In this document: positions 29,344-36,839 of the stretch, in pieces
Layout: each line of letters opens with the position of its first letter
Position numbering within the stretch: position 1 is the first letter of the stretch
Assembly (NCBI GenBank): GCA_015060765.1
Contig: SUXW01000001.1
Coordinates: forward strand, 150,440 to 214,439
Direction of reading: 5' to 3'
Source of the DNA: Bacteroides sp.
GTDB taxonomy: Bacteria > Bacteroidota > Bacteroidia > Bacteroidales > Bacteroidaceae
DNA: 64,000 nucleotides
Program-made: the position numbers and the translations under genes
Notes under the pieces: model-generated
Database searches by the model: none
What the model saw: the letters and a program-made list of their open reading frames with translations, nothing else
Told to the model about the DNA's origin: nothing

Positions 29344-30915
29344 ATGGAAACAAAATTTATGGGAACATTGGATTGGGGAATCTTGATCGCTTATTTCCTC
29401 ATTCTGATAGGCATTGGTATATGGGCTAGTACCAAACGTAAGAAAGGAAGCAGTTTGTTTTTGGCAGAAAACTCATTACGGTGGTATCATATTGGTTTTT
29501 CAATGTGGGGTACTAATGTGGGGCCTTCTATGTTGATAGCTTCGGCAAGTGCAGGCTTTACAACGGGTATTGTATCAGGAAACTATGCATGGTATGCTTT
29601 TGTGTTCATTTGTTTGTTGGCATTTGTTTTTGCTCCCCGTTATTTGGGATCGCATATCACTACGCTACCGGAGTTTATGGGACGTCGTTTTGGACAGTCT
29701 ACACGTAATATCTTGGCATGGTATACCATTGTTACTGTCTTGATTTCATGGTTGGCCTTAACTTTGTTTGCTGGTGGAATCCTCATTCGTCAGGTATTTG
29801 AAATTCCTATGTGGCAGTCGGCTTTGATTTTGCTGATTATCTCTGCATTCTTTACCATGTTGGGTGGTTTGAAGGCTGTGGCCTATACGAATGTGTATCA
29901 AATGTTATTGTTGATATTCGTTTCGGCTACTTTGACCATTGTCGGGTTTTATAAAGTTGGTGGCATTGAAGCATTGGCAGATAAAGTCCCAGCCGATTAT
30001 TGGAATCTGTTCAAACCCAATGATGACGCAGCATTCCCGTGGTTGCCAATTGTACTCGGTTATCCTATTATGGGAGTCTGGTTCTGGTGTACTGATCAGT
30101 CAATGGTTCAGCCAGTTCTTGCAGCCCGTAGTTTGAAAGAAGGGCAGTTGGGAGCTAACTTTACCGGTTGGCTGAAAATATTGGATGTCCCTTTGTATAT
30201 CCTTCCGGGTATTTTGTGTCTGGCACTTTTCCCAGATTTGGCGAATCCTGATGAGGCATATATGACAATGGTAACCAATCTCTTTCCTGTAGGTATGGTA
30301 GGATTGGTGTTGGCGGTACTTACTGCGGCATTGGTCAGCACCATCGGCTCGGCTTTGAATGCACTCAGTACAGTATTTACCATGGATATTTATGTGAAGA
30401 AGTTCTGTCCCGAAGCTTCTACGCAAAAAATTATTCGTGTAGGACATGTGGTAACTGTTATAGGAGCATTGATATCCGTCATGATAACCATTGCTATCGA
30501 TAGTATTAAAGGATTGGACTTGTTCAATGTATTCCAATCGGTCCTTGGTTTCATCGCTCCTCCTATGGCTGCGGTATTCTTGTTCGGTGTATTCTGGAAA
30601 CGGACTACAACAGCTGCAGCCAACATGGCTTTGACATTGGGAACTGTGTTTAGTATTGGGGTAGGTATTCTTTATTTATGGGTCTTCCCGGCAAGTGAAT
30701 ATCCTGGTTGGCCTCATTTCATGATGCTTTCGTTCTATCTGTTTATTGTTATAGGAATTGCAATGGTATTGGTCAGTTTGTTCGACAAATCTCCGCAAAC
30801 GGATAATATGCATATCGAGGGCTTAAATGAAAAACCATCTCGATTGGTGGTCGGTTTATGGGTTGCTTTGATTGTAGTAATGATAGGCTTGTATTTGTTC
30901 TTTAACGGACATTGA
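29344..30915 (+). CDS. Sodium:solute symporter (SSS/SLC5 family)
   Basis: A 523-residue inner-membrane protein with about 13-14 hydrophobic segments, 7 bases after the methyltransferase fusion. It opens with LDWGILIAYFLILIGIGIWAS and has the SSS-type GTNVGPSMLIASASAG segment and the TLPEFMGRRFG motif characteristic of sodium/sugar-type members. The family imports sugars, amino acids, osmolytes or vitamins with Na+. Position at the end of the GH31-methyltransferase operon suggests that it brings in the substrate of those enzymes, for example a methylated sugar or oligosaccharide. The substrate is inference. Confidence 0.88.
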   Translation: METKFMGTLDWGILIAYFLILIGIGIWASTKRKKGSSLFLAENSLRWYHIGFSMWGTNVGPSMLIASASAGFTTGIVSGNYAWYAFVFICLLAFVFAPRYLGSHITTLPEFMGRRFGQSTRNILAWYTIVTVLISWLALTLFAGGILIRQVFEIPMWQSALILLIISAFFTMLGGLKAVAYTNVYQMLLLIFVSATLTIVGFYKVGGIEALADKVPADYWNLFKPNDDAAFPWLPIVLGYPIMGVWFWCTDQSMVQPVLAARSLKEGQLGANFTGWLKILDVPLYILPGILCLALFPDLANPDEAYMTMVTNLFPVGMVGLVLAVLTAALVSTIGSALNALSTVFTMDIYVKKFCPEASTQKIIRVGHVVTVIGALISVMITIAIDSIKGLDLFNVFQSVLGFIAPPMAAVFLFGVFWKRTTTAAANMALTLGTVFSIGVGILYLWVFPASEYPGWPHFMMLSFYLFIVIGIAMVLVSLFDKSPQTDNMHIEGLNEKPSRLVVGLWVALIVVMIGLYLFFNGH

Positions 30916-30919
30916 TGAA

Positions 30920-31609
30920 TCAGTGCTTCCGTTTTTTGCGGCGGAAGCACTGTTCAAAAGTACATAGGCCGCAAGTATATTCCATTTTTTTGACATCAGT
31001 ACCTAATCCGATGATTCCACTGACCGATTTGATGGGAAGCATCAGACTGGAGGCAGTAAGACGGATACCACAAGGTTGGAATACTGGAAAAATGGAAAAG
31101 AATTTTTGTTGTTCGGAAACATGCCACCCGCAGTAGCCTGGGCTGAAACGGTTGGTATGTTTCCATTTTTTTTGTATCAGTTCTTTTTCTAATGTTTCTT
31201 CCATTAAATCGGCAGTCTTTTCAGCAAGAATACTTCCCAATGCATCGGCTATATAGATTTTTACCATGTCTCCTTCTTTCTTCAAACGTTCTTGATATTC
31301 TTCAAATGCTTGTCCGACGGTAGCTGTGAAGAAAGCGTATGCTTCCGAACCTCTTAATTGGCGACTGATAATTTTTCCTATCTGAAAATTTGTTTCTTTT
31401 ATAGTTAGTGTTTCCTTCTCGTTGTCTAATTCTCCTTCTGCAATAAAAAAAGAAAAAGCAGGATGTGCCCATCCTCTTACTTCACGAATGACGGATACCG
31501 ATTCGGCTATGGTCATTGGGTCGGGAGTAGTATCGCCATATCCCATGGCCTCATACAACTCTGTTAGATTGAAACGCAAGTCTTCAAAACGAACGGTGTA
31601 TTCACGCAT
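30920..31609 (-). CDS. Stand-alone methionine-synthase-type B12 reactivation domain protein
   Basis: A 229-residue protein matching only the C-terminal AdoMet-binding activation domain of MetH. The key motif RFSPGYCGWHVSEQQ (about residues 152-166) corresponds to the R-x-x-P-G-Y loop that binds AdoMet. In MetH this domain reductively methylates cob(II)alamin to rescue the enzyme after oxidation. The neighbouring fusion protein has a cobalamin domain and no such domain, so this protein is its likely reactivase. Its ATG overlaps the stop of the upstream UroD gene by 8 bases, indicating translational coupling. It ends convergently with the symporter. Confidence 0.85.
   Translation of the reverse strand: MREYTVRFEDLRFNLTELYEAMGYGDTTPDPMTIAESVSVIREVRGWAHPAFSFFIAEGELDNEKETLTIKETNFQIGKIISRQLRGSEAYAFFTATVGQAFEEYQERLKKEGDMVKIYIADALGSILAEKTADLMEETLEKELIQKKWKHTNRFSPGYCGWHVSEQQKFFSIFPVFQPCGIRLTASSLMLPIKSVSGIIGLGTDVKKMEYTCGLCTFEQCFRRKKRKH
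30921..30952. terminator. Bidirectional hairpin between convergent genes
   Basis: CAGTGCTTCCG (30921-30931) pairs with CGGAAGCACTG (30942-30952). The hairpin lies between the symporter stop and the reactivation-domain gene and overlaps the last codons of the latter, so it probably ends transcription from both sides. T-runs are weak. Confidence 0.6.
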
Positions 31610-32612
31610 GGTTGAACTCGTTTAATGCTGCATAAAAGGCATCAATGTTTTCGAATGGAGTTTGCGGTGGAATGTCGCAACCACTGGAAAGTATGAAGTT
31701 TGGATACTTGCGTGTGGCATTCAGCAAATCCAACATGGCTTGTTTGATCGTTTCCGGACTGCTCATCTTGAAAATGCTCACAGGGTCCAAATTACCCATA
31801 ACCAAAGCGTCCGATGGCATTTGTTCCAATACTTCTACCATATCAATCTTGTTCCCAAGGTGATAAGCCGACGCACCGCTGGCAATCATGGCTTGCGTAC
31901 AGTTGCCTGTATTGCCGCAATTATGAAGAATTACTGTAAAGTACTCGTCTTCCACTTTCTCTATGATTTCTTTTACGAAAATGGAAGAGAACTCTCGACA
32001 ATCACTGTCCGAAAGCAGTCCGGCAGCAGGCTCTGCCATCATGACTCCTTGTACACCGGTGGCTTTCAATGCCAGACAGTAACGGATGATAAAGTCGGTG
32101 CACTTGCGGAGCAATAAACGTGCAGCTTCAGGATTCAAATAGAGCAGCATCATAATCTCCGACATGTCGTATAGTCGTCCGGCCAACGAATAAGGACCAA
32201 TGCAACCGGCCAAAATGGGACGGTCTGTAATGTGTTGTGCTGCCAAATAATTCGCTTTTAGGTATTCGCGGATACGTCCTTTTTTCATGGAGGGTATTTC
32301 CAAGGCTTCGATATCGGCTTCGCATTTTAATAGGCGACCAGTGACACTGGGGACTTCATCTTCGGGGAACACAATTTCCGATCCGAAACATTCGGCTTCT
32401 ACGGTGAGATCCATGATGACAGTTGCCGCTTTTGCCGGATACTTTTGGCATAAAGCTTTAATGGCCTCGAAATGTATTTCTCCATTGCTGACAGCATCGT
32501 ATACGGTTTTACCAGTCAATTCAATACCGGGATGTGTCATGATGGGTATAGCAGTCACCTCTTTTTGACGGATGATCTCTGCCGCCCATTCTTTCATATT
32601 TATTTTCTTCAT
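31602..32612 (-). CDS. UroD-superfamily corrinoid methyltransferase, MtaA/MtbA-like
   Basis: A 336-residue cytoplasmic protein of the uroporphyrinogen decarboxylase superfamily. It has VILHNCGNTGN (about residue 228) and SSGCDIPPQTP (about 317), giving the His-x-Cys...Cys zinc set of the MtaA/MtbA methylcobamide:thiol methyltransferases, which true UroD decarboxylases lack. It therefore probably moves methyl groups between a corrinoid protein and a thiol or another acceptor, not haem precursors. It pairs with the reactivation-domain gene and lies convergent to the fusion-protein operon. The ATG at 32612 has a good ribosome site (AGGAG, 5 bases upstream). Confidence 0.85.
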   Translation of the reverse strand: MKKINMKEWAAEIIRQKEVTAIPIMTHPGIELTGKTVYDAVSNGEIHFEAIKALCQKYPAKAATVIMDLTVEAECFGSEIVFPEDEVPSVTGRLLKCEADIEALEIPSMKKGRIREYLKANYLAAQHITDRPILAGCIGPYSLAGRLYDMSEIMMLLYLNPEAARLLLRKCTDFIIRYCLALKATGVQGVMMAEPAAGLLSDSDCREFSSIFVKEIIEKVEDEYFTVILHNCGNTGNCTQAMIASGASAYHLGNKIDMVEVLEQMPSDALVMGNLDPVSIFKMSSPETIKQAMLDLLNATRKYPNFILSSGCDIPPQTPFENIDAFYAALNEFNHA

Positions 32613-32634
32613 TTTTGCTCCTATTTTCTATCTG

Positions 32635-32663
32635 TAAAGATACGGTTTATTCATAACATTCAA
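32635..32663 (-). promoter_or_regulatory. Promoter for the UroD/reactivase operon
   Basis: On the minus strand a TTG at 32661-32663 stands 18 bases before TATCTTTA (32635-32642), one base off the TAnnTTTG consensus, 22 bases before the ATG. Confidence 0.55.
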
Positions 32664-32704
32664 TAAAAAATGCTCGAAAAAATGGAGGAAGGGGCATTTT
32701 TCTT

Positions 32705-32712
32705 TATCTTTG
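32705..32712 (+). promoter_or_regulatory. -7 promoter box (TATCTTTG) for the DUF1573 gene
   Basis: An exact TAnnTTTG box lies 34 bases before the ATG at 32747 and is divergent to the UroD promoter. Confidence 0.65.
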
Positions 32713-32746
32713 TTTCGTCTAAATAAATAAAGGAACTAAAAAACGC

Positions 32747-33817
32747 ATGAAATATATTTTGATGATATGTTTTTGGATGTCTATAACCTTAGTTGGCATT
32801 CAAGCACAACCTCGGGTGGAATTTAATAAAAAGACGCACGATTTTGGAGCTGTATTATGGAAAAATCCCGTTACTGCTACTTTCCAGATAAGGAATATAG
32901 GCAACAAACCATTGGTTATTTCCAATGTGACTACCTCTTGCGGTTGCACGGATGCCCAATGGACTCAATCACCTATTGCGCCGGGCGCTGAAGGAATGAT
33001 CACTTCCACTTTCGATGCTATGGCATTGGGACGTTTTCAAAAGACTATAGGTGTATATTGTAATGCCGATTATCGGCCTATTTATTTGACTCTTTGCGGG
33101 CAGGTTACAACGGATCCTCGTAAAGTGCTTCAATTGCCTTATCGCATTGGTGATATCAAATTGGACAAGGATGCTATTGAATTTGATGATGCTAACAAAG
33201 GCGATCGGCCGTTTGTAGAATTGTTGGTGGCTAATGTATCCGGTCAACCTTATCCACCGGTATTGATGCATCTTCCGCCTTATTTGAGTGCTGAAGCTAC
33301 TCCCGATACGTTAGCGCATGAAGGTTATGGAAAAATCAAAGTAACATTGGATACAGAGAAACTCCCTAAATTTGGGGTAACACAAGCTGTGGTTTATTTG
33401 TCCCGTTTCCTAGGCGATAAGGTAAGTGATGAAAATGCGATTCCTGTTTCGGCAGTACTGCTTCCTGATTTTAGTCGGCTAACCTCCGCTCAACTGCAAA
33501 ATCCTCCTGTGATACATTTGTCGGCTACCCATTTGGATTTTGGTACTTTGGCTGTTAATGAAAAAAAGTCTCAGACAATTGTGATAAGTAATACGGGCAA
33601 ACGTGATTTGGAAATCACCGATCTTCAAGTACTTGATGGATCGTTGGGCGTACATCTTAAAAAACGTGTGTTGAAGCCTGGTACAAGTACCAAATTGAAG
33701 ATAACCGCTTATGGAAGACAATTTGAAGACCGTAAGCGTTCTCCTCGTATATTGATTATCACCAATGATCCTAATCATCCAAAGCAAATTGTGAATGTAA
33801 GTGTAACTTCCAAATAA
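32747..33817 (+). CDS. Exported DUF1573 (Ig-like) protein
   Basis: A 356-residue protein with a signal peptide (about residues 1-20, ending VGIQAQ). Two Ig-like DUF1573 modules are recognisable: residues about 25-125 begin VEFNKKTHDFGAVLWKNPV and hold the typical TTSCGCTDAQW, and residues about 255-350 begin LSATHLDFGTLAVNEKK. Between them lies a related sandwich. The family is abundant in Bacteroidetes and resembles the ASPM/SPD-2/Hydin fold; its role is not known, though a structural or adhesive periplasmic task is likely. It lies 7 bases before meaB and probably shares its transcript, although no functional connection is evident. Confidence 0.85.
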   Translation: MKYILMICFWMSITLVGIQAQPRVEFNKKTHDFGAVLWKNPVTATFQIRNIGNKPLVISNVTTSCGCTDAQWTQSPIAPGAEGMITSTFDAMALGRFQKTIGVYCNADYRPIYLTLCGQVTTDPRKVLQLPYRIGDIKLDKDAIEFDDANKGDRPFVELLVANVSGQPYPPVLMHLPPYLSAEATPDTLAHEGYGKIKVTLDTEKLPKFGVTQAVVYLSRFLGDKVSDENAIPVSAVLLPDFSRLTSAQLQNPPVIHLSATHLDFGTLAVNEKKSQTIVISNTGKRDLEITDLQVLDGSLGVHLKKRVLKPGTSTKLKITAYGRQFEDRKRSPRILIITNDPNHPKQIVNVSVTSK

Positions 33818-33824
33818 TGTAAGT

Positions 33825-34922
33825 ATGGAACACCCGGAAAATAGTGAAGAATACAAAGGACTGACCGTTAATGCTGGTATTGAACAACCGTCTATCATTA
33901 ATCCTTATTTGAAATTCCGTAAAAAACCTAAACGTCGTGAATTTACAGTAGGCGAGTATGTAGAAGGTATTTTGAACGGTAATGTTACCATACTTAGTCA
34001 GGCGGTTACTTTGGTGGAGAGCCTCAAGCCTGAACATCAAGCCTTGGCGCAGGAAGTCATAGAGAAATGTTTACCCCATTCAGGCCATTCGGTACGCATT
34101 GGTATCAGTGGTGTGCCGGGAGCTGGAAAGAGTACTTCTATCGATGCATTTGGTCTTTATGTATTGGAAAAAGGAGGTAAGTTGGCTGTGTTGGCTATTG
34201 ACCCTAGTAGCGAACGAACCAAAGGAAGCATATTGGGTGATAAAACTCGCATGGAGAAACTGTCCGTACATCCCAAAGCATTCATTCGTCCCAGTCCTTC
34301 GGCCGGTTCGTTGGGAGGGGTAGCCCGTAAGACTCGTGAGACCATTATTCTATGCGAAGCAGCAGGTTTTGATAAAATATTTGTGGAAACAGTAGGTGTG
34401 GGACAGAGTGAAACAGCTGTACATTCCATGGTCGATTTTTTCTTGCTTATCCAATTGGCCGGTACAGGTGATGAACTTCAAGGCATTAAGCGAGGTATCA
34501 TGGAGATGGCTGATGGTATTGTCATCAATAAAGCAGATGGGAACAACATAGAGAAAGCTAAATTGGCCGCTTCTCATTTTCGCAATGCACTTCATCTGTT
34601 TCCAGTTCCTGATTCCGGATGGACACCTCAAGTACTAACTTATTCTGGTTTCTATGGTTTGGGCATTCAAGAAATTTGGGATATGATAGATCGATATTTC
34701 GTTTTTGTCAAACAAAACGGTTATTTTGAGTATCGTCGTAATGAACAAGCCAAATATTGGATGTATGAGAGCATCAATGAGCATCTTCGTGATAGTTTTT
34801 ACAACAATCCTACGATAGCTGCCATGTTGGTCGCTAAGGAACGGGAAGTGCTCGATGGACAGCTCACTTCTTTTGTCGCGGCTAAAAAATTACTCGACAC
34901 TTATTATGGGTTACTAAAATAG
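33825..34922 (+). CDS. meaB: Methylmalonyl-CoA mutase-associated GTPase MeaB
   Basis: A 365-residue G3E-family GTPase (ArgK/MeaB) that gates adenosylcobalamin loading and protects methylmalonyl-CoA mutase. The P-loop GISGVPGAGKST starts near residue 92. LAIDPSSERTKGSILGDKTRM forms the switch region with its base-proximal Asp; ETVGVGQSE is the G3-type motif and NKADG the guanine-specificity motif. C-terminal dimerisation helices end LLDTYYGLLK. Length is normal. Its client, MutAB, is encoded 27 kb away at the window end, which is not unusual in Bacteroidetes. Confidence 0.94.
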   Translation: MEHPENSEEYKGLTVNAGIEQPSIINPYLKFRKKPKRREFTVGEYVEGILNGNVTILSQAVTLVESLKPEHQALAQEVIEKCLPHSGHSVRIGISGVPGAGKSTSIDAFGLYVLEKGGKLAVLAIDPSSERTKGSILGDKTRMEKLSVHPKAFIRPSPSAGSLGGVARKTRETIILCEAAGFDKIFVETVGVGQSETAVHSMVDFFLLIQLAGTGDELQGIKRGIMEMADGIVINKADGNNIEKAKLAASHFRNALHLFPVPDSGWTPQVLTYSGFYGLGIQEIWDMIDRYFVFVKQNGYFEYRRNEQAKYWMYESINEHLRDSFYNNPTIAAMLVAKEREVLDGQLTSFVAAKKLLDTYYGLLK

Positions 34923-34973
34923 AATATTAATATGAATTAAGACAAAATATTGGTTTTACATATAAATATCTCA

Positions 34974-34981
34974 TACCTTTG
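34974..34981 (+). promoter_or_regulatory. -7 promoter box (TACCTTTG) for the small gene at 35025
   Basis: An exact TAnnTTTG box lies 43 bases before the proposed ATG and argues that a real transcript starts near 34988. Confidence 0.55.
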
Positions 34982-35024
34982 TATGAAAATTAGCAGTATG
35001 GAATGTTTCAGGAATCATATCGTA

Positions 35025-35357
35025 ATGAAAGTGACAACGATTTTATTGATGGTTGTTCTTCAGTTGGATATGCTTGATTATATTAAAGGACAAATTACCA
35101 TACCTACACAAATATCTTCCGAGTTGGTCGTTCAAGATGCAGACGGTGTTGAAGAAGATGGCGACGATTCAAGTTTGTCACTTCAGAGAATAAGAAATTT
35201 AAAGAAAATCCGTACCCGTGTCTTGCATTGTACTCAAATTTGGTCTAAAGTGCCTGTTTTGGATGTAGAACGACACTATCCTTCTATTGTGCATGGCAAA
35301 TGGACTCCGCAGGAACATAGCCCTTTGCTCACTTTATTCTGTATATTTAGAATTTAG
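35025..35357 (+). CDS. Small hypothetical protein with hydrophobic N-terminus
   Basis: A 110-residue frame beginning MKVTTILLMVVLQLDMLDY, a short hydrophobic segment that might be a signal peptide or anchor, followed by an acidic stretch (VVQDADGVEEDGDDSS) and a basic region. I recognise no domain. Other in-frame ATGs at 34983 and 34998 are possible, but the promoter box at 34974-34981 makes the later start more likely. The gene sits alone between meaB and the CNNM protein. It could be a lineage-specific secreted protein or a non-coding stretch; the promoter is the main support. Confidence 0.4.
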   Translation: MKVTTILLMVVLQLDMLDYIKGQITIPTQISSELVVQDADGVEEDGDDSSLSLQRIRNLKKIRTRVLHCTQIWSKVPVLDVERHYPSIVHGKWTPQEHSPLLTLFCIFRI

Positions 35358-35423
35358 CATTCTTTTTTGGACGATCAGGCCCGTTTTTCCCCTTGTTTTA
35401 ATCATCATAGTATTTACACGCCG

Positions 35424-35437
35424 ATGCCATATGGCAT
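35424..35437. promoter_or_regulatory. 14-bp perfect palindrome before the CNNM gene
   Basis: ATGCCATATGGCAT (35424-35437) is fully self-complementary and ends 17 bases before the ATG of the CNNM/CBS gene. It could be an operator. No matching site was noticed elsewhere in the window. Confidence 0.3.
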
Positions 35438-35454
35438 GGGTATAAAACATTTAT

Positions 35455-36501
35455 ATGGAACTCGTTATATTTTATTTGTTGTTGGCACTTTCTGTGTCGT
35501 TTTTATGTTCGGTACTCGAAGCCGTCCTTTTATCTACTCCTATGCCCTTCATTACGATGAAAGAACAGGAAGGTGCTAAGAATGCTCCTTTGATGAAACG
35601 TTTGAAACAAGATATTGATAAACCTATTTCTGCTATTCTTTCATTGAATACTATTGCCCATACCGTTGGTTCTGCAGGTGTGGGTGCCGAAGCTGTCAAG
35701 GTATTTGGTGAAGTATATTTTGGTGTTATTTCTGCCGTATTGACTATTTTAATTCTTGTTATATCGGAAATTATTCCCAAGACAGTTGGCTCTTATTATT
35801 GGAGACAATTGGCTATGCCTTCAGCTTCCGTTATACGTGCCATGATTATCATTTGTTATCCGTTGGTATGGCTTTCTGAATGGATTACTAAGTTGGTGGC
35901 TTCTAAAAAACAGCCCTTGTCTGTTAGTCGTGAGGAAGTTTCTGCCATGGTCAGCGTAGGAACTCAAGAAGGTGTTTTTGAATCATCTGAGAATCAAATG
36001 ATACAGAATTTATTCAAATTGAATAGTATTACACTTTTTGAAATCATGACTCCACGGACTGTGGCGATAACGGCTCCAGAGAAAACTAAACTAAAAGAAT
36101 TTTATGCAAACCAAATGCATCGTATCTATTCGCGCATACCTGTGTATGATGATAATCCTGATTTCATAACAGGATTTGTCTTAAAGCAGACTGTTCTTGA
36201 GGAATTGGCAGAAGATCATTTCAATAAAGAATTGAAAGATATCCGTCGACCTATTTTGGCTTATAATGAAGATGCGTTGGTAAGCGAAGTATGGGAAGAA
36301 ATGTTGAAAAAAAAGGAGCATATTGCTCAAGTACAAAATGAATATGGGTGTTTTTTGGGAATCGTTACGATGGAAGACATCATTGAAACTGTTATCGGAC
36401 AAGAAATTGTAGATGAAAGCGATGCGGTAGTCGATTTGCAAGCCTATGCACGTGAAAAGTGGCAGCGTGCTCAGAAGTTCAAGAAAGTATTTAAATCCTA
36501 G
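35455..36501 (+). CDS. CNNM/CorC-type transporter with CBS pair (DUF21 family)
   Basis: A 348-residue inner-membrane protein. An N-terminal DUF21/CNNM membrane domain (about residues 1-150, three to four segments, with the EIIPKTVG motif after ILVISEI) is followed by a CBS pair (about 180-320; IMTPRTVAITAP and YGCFLGIVTMEDIIE). CNNM proteins move Mg2+ or other divalent ions with Na+, with CBS domains binding Mg-ATP. The C-terminal transporter-associated domain of longer HlyC/CorC relatives is absent. Start ATG 35455. A second Mg2+-related gene, mgtE, lies elsewhere in the window, but the two are not linked. Confidence 0.85.
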   Translation: MELVIFYLLLALSVSFLCSVLEAVLLSTPMPFITMKEQEGAKNAPLMKRLKQDIDKPISAILSLNTIAHTVGSAGVGAEAVKVFGEVYFGVISAVLTILILVISEIIPKTVGSYYWRQLAMPSASVIRAMIIICYPLVWLSEWITKLVASKKQPLSVSREEVSAMVSVGTQEGVFESSENQMIQNLFKLNSITLFEIMTPRTVAITAPEKTKLKEFYANQMHRIYSRIPVYDDNPDFITGFVLKQTVLEELAEDHFNKELKDIRRPILAYNEDALVSEVWEEMLKKKEHIAQVQNEYGCFLGIVTMEDIIETVIGQEIVDESDAVVDLQAYAREKWQRAQKFKKVFKS

Positions 36502-36532
36502 TCATATTTTTTCTCAATCCAATAAAAATGCT

Positions 36533-36540
36533 TACTTTTG
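36533..36540 (+). promoter_or_regulatory. -7 promoter box (TACTTTTG) for the small membrane protein
   Basis: A TAnnTTTG match 44 bases before the ATG at 36585. Confidence 0.55.
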
Positions 36541-36584
36541 CCGTATATCTATCATCGTTTAATTAATTTATAAAACAAGTAATT

Positions 36585-36773
36585 ATGATTGCAACTATTA
36601 TTTGGCTTATCGGTTTGATTCTTTGTATCAAAGCTGTATTGGAAATTTGGAAATGGGATGTGGATCCAGTAAAGAAATTGTTGGTGATTATCTTGCTCTT
36701 GATGTTGAGCTGGATTGGTCTCGTGGTTTATTATTTCTGGGGTCGTGAAAATCTTGCTAAAATGTTGAAGTGA
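36585..36773 (+). CDS. Small two-helix membrane protein (PLDc_N-like)
   Basis: A 62-residue protein with two hydrophobic helices (about residues 3-21 and 32-51) around the linker KWDVDPVKKL. The pattern of a short first helix, a W/D-containing loop and a second helix ending in YYFWGR resembles the PLDc_N (phospholipase D nuclease N-terminal) small membrane domain, where stand-alone copies are common and of unknown role. It has its own promoter and a strong terminator, so it is a single-gene unit. Confidence 0.75.
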   Translation: MIATIIWLIGLILCIKAVLEIWKWDVDPVKKLLVIILLLMLSWIGLVVYYFWGRENLAKMLK

Positions 36774-36789
36774 TAATCTTCTACAGAAT

Positions 36790-36819
36790 AAAAAAGCCAG
36801 GTGTTTGCCTGGCTTTTTT
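36790..36819. terminator. Strong bidirectional terminator
   Basis: AAAAAAGCCAGG (36790-36801) pairs perfectly with CCTGGCTTTTTT (36808-36819), giving U-runs on both strands. It serves both the small membrane protein and the convergent DASS gene. Confidence 0.9.
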
Positions 36820-36839
36820 ATTATATCTATTCGAATAGA

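Noticed and set aside
31602..32612. Annotation as uroporphyrinogen decarboxylase (hemE)
   Set aside because: The His-Cys...Cys zinc set and neighbourhood with a cobalamin reactivation protein fit MtaA/MtbA-type methyltransferases; haem decarboxylases lack these residues.
32613..32746. Possible cobalamin riboswitch before the B12-related genes
   Set aside because: The divergent spacer is only 134 bases, is AT-rich and holds promoters, with no B12-box-like or multi-stem structure seen. The region before 26418 is only 14 bases.
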